Below are positions 5,087 through 6,799 of a stretch of 6,799 nucleotides of DNA, piece after piece. The position numbers were made by a program, and so were the translations under genes. The DNA is from Alphaproteobacteria bacterium. GTDB lineage: Bacteria > Pseudomonadota > Alphaproteobacteria > Micavibrionales > CSBR16-224. Location: contig SKHU01000209.1 in NCBI GenBank assembly GCA_007116755.1, positions 1 to 6,799 of the forward strand, given 5' to 3'. A model generated the notes under the pieces. The model was given only the letters and a program-made list of their open reading frames with translations. It was not told the DNA's origin and ran no database searches. How positions within the stretch are numbered: the stretch's first letter is position 1; each line of letters starts with the position of its first letter.

Positions 5087-5740
5087 TTAAGCGGCTTGCA
5101 GTATTTTCTCCGGCCGGGTGTTCCAGAAGCCGACCCGCCATTTTTCTCCGTCATGTGTCAACCGGCTGACAGCGCCCGTGGCCAGTTTGATATTGTGGAC
5201 GGATTTGAAATGCTCGAAATCTCCTGTCAGATAGGGGGCAAAACGTGCAATGCCGTTGCTGGTCACGACCAGAACTTTCTGTCCTTTGAAAATCTCTGTG
5301 ATTTTTTCACCGAAATCCAGCCAGTTTTGTATCAATTCGTCCGGCAGGACATTCCAGCCCAGAGGCACGACGGCATCTTCATCCCACGCTTTCAGGGCAT
5401 CTGCGCCGAGTCTGGCCAGTACTTCGGCCTCCGGCTTCCCCTCATCGGGGCCGTAATCGATTTCGTTGAAAATATCCTCGCGGCGGATGCCGTGCGTTTC
5501 CGTCATGTCCAGCGTATCGAGAATGATCTCCGCCGTTTCCACCGCGCGTTTCAGATGGCTTGAGTAAACGATATCCGGAATCAGGTTTTCCTTTTGCAGG
5601 AACAGGGCAAGCAGTTTTGCCTGACGGCGGCCGGAGGCGACCAGAGGAATATCCGTTCCCGCACCGACGCGGCGCAGCGTTTCGCCTTCGGAAAATGTAT
5701 TGCCGTGGCGGGCGATTAAAAGCGTTGTTTCTGCGCTCAT
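5087..5740 (-). CDS. Histidine phosphatase superfamily protein (phosphoglycerate mutase-like) with altered second His
   Basis: The 217-residue protein has the phosphoglycerate-mutase/phosphatase fold signature. The RHGNT motif carries the nucleophile His12 (R11-H12-G13). D30-I-P-L-x-x-x-G-x-x-Q40 and SSHLKRAVETA (Arg65) follow, then FNEIDYGPDEGK with the likely proton donor Glu93. The place normally occupied by S-H-G, with the second catalytic His, reads VVTSNGIAR (Asn162). Family enzymes usually remove phosphate from sugars or small metabolites in the cytoplasm; here activity may be lowered or the protein may belong to a subfamily with a different active site. ATG at 5738-5740 overlaps the TGA of kdsB as ATGA, with GGAG about 12 bases before, which indicates translational coupling. 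The C-terminus (WRVGFWNTRPEKILQAA) is complete. The pairing with KdsB suggests a role in Kdo or surface polysaccharide metabolism, but no substrate can be read from the sequence. Confidence 0.85.
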   Translation of the reverse strand: MSAETTLLIARHGNTFSEGETLRRVGAGTDIPLVASGRRQAKLLALFLQKENLIPDIVYSSHLKRAVETAEIILDTLDMTETHGIRREDIFNEIDYGPDEGKPEAEVLARLGADALKAWDEDAVVPLGWNVLPDELIQNWLDFGEKITEIFKGQKVLVVTSNGIARFAPYLTGDFEHFKSVHNIKLATGAVSRLTHDGEKWRVGFWNTRPEKILQAA

Positions 5741-6552
5741 GCCGCGATTTCTCCGTATTGTTTCAGCAGTTCCTCGGCACGCAGGATATCTTCGGGCGAA
5801 TCGATACCCGACATGGCAGGGCGGCCTTTGTAATCCACGAGAACGGCGCGGATGCTGATATTATTTTCCAGCATACGCAATTGTTCAAGCCCTTCCAGAA
5901 TTTCATAACGGCTTTGCGGCAGGCGCACGAATCTTTTCAAAATATCGGAGCGGAATCCGTAAATGCCGATATGGCGGAAGACGGGGGAGAGTTTTTTGTT
6001 TTTGCGCATCTCCTCTTCGTCGCGGATGGCGGGAATGATGTTTTTGGAAAACCAGAGCGCTTCGTTGCTTTTGCCGATAATCGCGGTTGTTCCGCTCAGC
6101 GGCGTAGCCTGCTTGTGCCGCCGCAGCAGATCAAGCGCCTCCCAGTCAAGCTGCGTGACCGGCGTAACGACTTCCAGATCGGGGTTGCTGTAAAACTCCG
6201 TCAGCACGGCGGCGACGAAATCCGGCGGGGTCAGCGGTGCGTCGCCCTGCAGATTGACAATAAAATCCGGTTTTTCTTCCAGATGCGCGATAGCCTCCAA
6301 AGCGCGGTCTGAGCCGGTTTTGCAGCGGCTGGAGGTCAGCACGCCGCGCACGCCGCAGCTTTCCGCATGTTCGGCAATGCGCTTGTCTTCCGTGGCGACA
6401 AGAATTTCTGCGCCCTCAACAATATCTGCCGCTTTTTTTGCGATATCGCAGACGCGCGCCAGCATGGTTTTTCCGGCGATTTTTTCCAGAGGTTTTCCGG
6501 GCAGACGCGTGGAATGATAACGTGCGGGAATGATAATGGCGGCGCGGCGCAT
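5737..6552 (-). CDS. kdsB: 3-deoxy-manno-octulosonate cytidylyltransferase (CMP-Kdo synthetase)
   Basis: The enzyme activates Kdo with CTP to CMP-Kdo in the cytoplasm, for lipid A-core or capsule assembly. The 271-residue product carries the nucleotide-binding N-terminus IIPARYHSTRLPGKPL (7-22), then LVATEDKRIAEHAE (51-64). NLQGD at 100-104 carries the metal-binding Asp104, FRHIGIYGFR is at 192-201, EGLEQLRMLE at 220-229, and SGIDSPEDI at 248-256 has the second metal Asp251. It is about 20 residues longer than E. coli KdsB, mostly through an insertion at about 175-190 rich in Glu and Lys. Two usually fixed spots differ: E. coli 'QSGTER' reads 'CKTGSDR' and 'QGDEP' reads 'QGDAP'. It may therefore be a capsule-type (KpsU-like) or variant-sugar enzyme rather than the housekeeping copy. 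ATG at 6550-6552 has AGAGG about 9 bases upstream. It lies 11 bp after the preceding gene and overlaps the phosphatase-like gene by 4 bp. Confidence 0.85.
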   Translation of the reverse strand: MRRAAIIIPARYHSTRLPGKPLEKIAGKTMLARVCDIAKKAADIVEGAEILVATEDKRIAEHAESCGVRGVLTSSRCKTGSDRALEAIAHLEEKPDFIVNLQGDAPLTPPDFVAAVLTEFYSNPDLEVVTPVTQLDWEALDLLRRHKQATPLSGTTAIIGKSNEALWFSKNIIPAIRDEEEMRKNKKLSPVFRHIGIYGFRSDILKRFVRLPQSRYEILEGLEQLRMLENNISIRAVLVDYKGRPAMSGIDSPEDILRAEELLKQYGEIAA

Positions 6553-6563
6553 AGGTTTTGCCT

Positions 6564-6799
6564 CTAAAATCCGAACAGGTTGCCCCGGGATTTATATTTT
6601 TTTTCAAATTCTTCACGCGTGATTTCACGGTTTCCGGCCGTCACGGAATCCCATTCGGATTTGTCGTCAGCTTTGCGGGCGTAGCGGCCGAAAGCCTCGC
6701 GCAACACGCTGCCGAATTCATCGGGATCCATCAGGCAGCCACGGGTGCAGGTTGTCTCAAAAACGGGCATACCGTCTTTTTTAAATTCGACTTTGATGT
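6564..6799 (-). CDS. Small unknown protein, 5' end beyond the window
   Basis: I do not recognise this protein. The frame is open from the right edge to a TAG at 6564-6566. The last 77 or so residues are visible: a Lys-rich strand (IKVEFKKDG), then MPVFETTCTRGCLMDPDEF with two cysteines, and a highly charged C-terminal half (ADDKSEWDS, REITREEFEKKYKSRG). An ATG at 6768-6770 would give a 68-residue protein, but it has only a weak purine stretch upstream and the reading frame continues smoothly through it, so I favour a longer gene. No membrane segment or known motif is visible. It is the first visible gene of the operon and lies 11 bp upstream of kdsB, so it is probably co-transcribed with it. 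Confidence 0.65.
   Translation of the reverse strand, partial: IKVEFKKDGMPVFETTCTRGCLMDPDEFGSVLREAFGRYARKADDKSEWDSVTAGNREITREEFEKKYKSRGNLFGF

Noticed and set aside
5064..5141. Upstream ATG adding 26 residues to the zeta-like kinase
   Set aside because: The extra residues would overlap the end of the phosphatase-like gene in another frame and pass through a poly-Lys tract; ATG at 5063 gives the family's normal short segment before the Walker A loop.
4377..5740. Toxin-antitoxin module formed by the zeta-like kinase and its upstream neighbour
   Set aside because: The upstream neighbour is a histidine-phosphatase-fold protein, not an epsilon-type helical antitoxin, and no small partner gene exists on either side.

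Overview
The window looks like ordinary chromosome of a Gram-negative, flagellated alphaproteobacterium of moderate GC content. This rests on a proton-type MotA/MotB stator pair of the alphaproteobacterial style, a CMP-Kdo synthetase (lipopolysaccharide or capsule), a tRNA-Val with an encoded CCA end, and general protein similarity. The genus cannot be named from the sequence. No phage, insertion sequence or CRISPR array is visible.

Layout. Positions 1-201 hold the 3' end of a plus-strand membrane protein gene that runs tail-to-tail into motB with a 17-bp overlap. From 185 to 3086 three minus-strand genes lie head to tail: an arginase-family enzyme, then motA, then motB (transcribed right to left). 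A divergent plus-strand gene (3169-3972) encodes a multi-pass membrane protein of unknown function, and the 82-bp gap between it and the arginase gene can hold two overlapping face-to-face promoters. A tRNA-Val(UAC) gene follows at 4000-4075 on the minus strand. Positions 4076-4376 hold no conventional gene, but they contain a tRNA promoter, a very strong minus-strand intrinsic terminator, other short hairpins and short direct repeats. From 4377 to the right edge is a tightly packed minus-strand operon. In transcription order it holds a partial small unknown gene, a CMP-Kdo synthetase (kdsB type), a histidine-phosphatase-fold protein overlapping kdsB by 4 bp (ATGA), and a zeta-toxin-like P-loop kinase.

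How the genes may work together. MotA and MotB form the stator that drives flagellar rotation. KdsB activates Kdo for lipid A-core or capsule assembly. The coupled histidine-phosphatase-like protein has its second catalytic His replaced by Asn, and the P-loop kinase has no antitoxin beside it. These two together with KdsB could form a surface-sugar module, but that is inference.

The points most worth a second look are the phosphatase substitution, the orphan zeta-like kinase in a Kdo operon, and the possible small RNA or structured 3' UTR at 4181-4346. I do not see a clearly novel multi-gene system.
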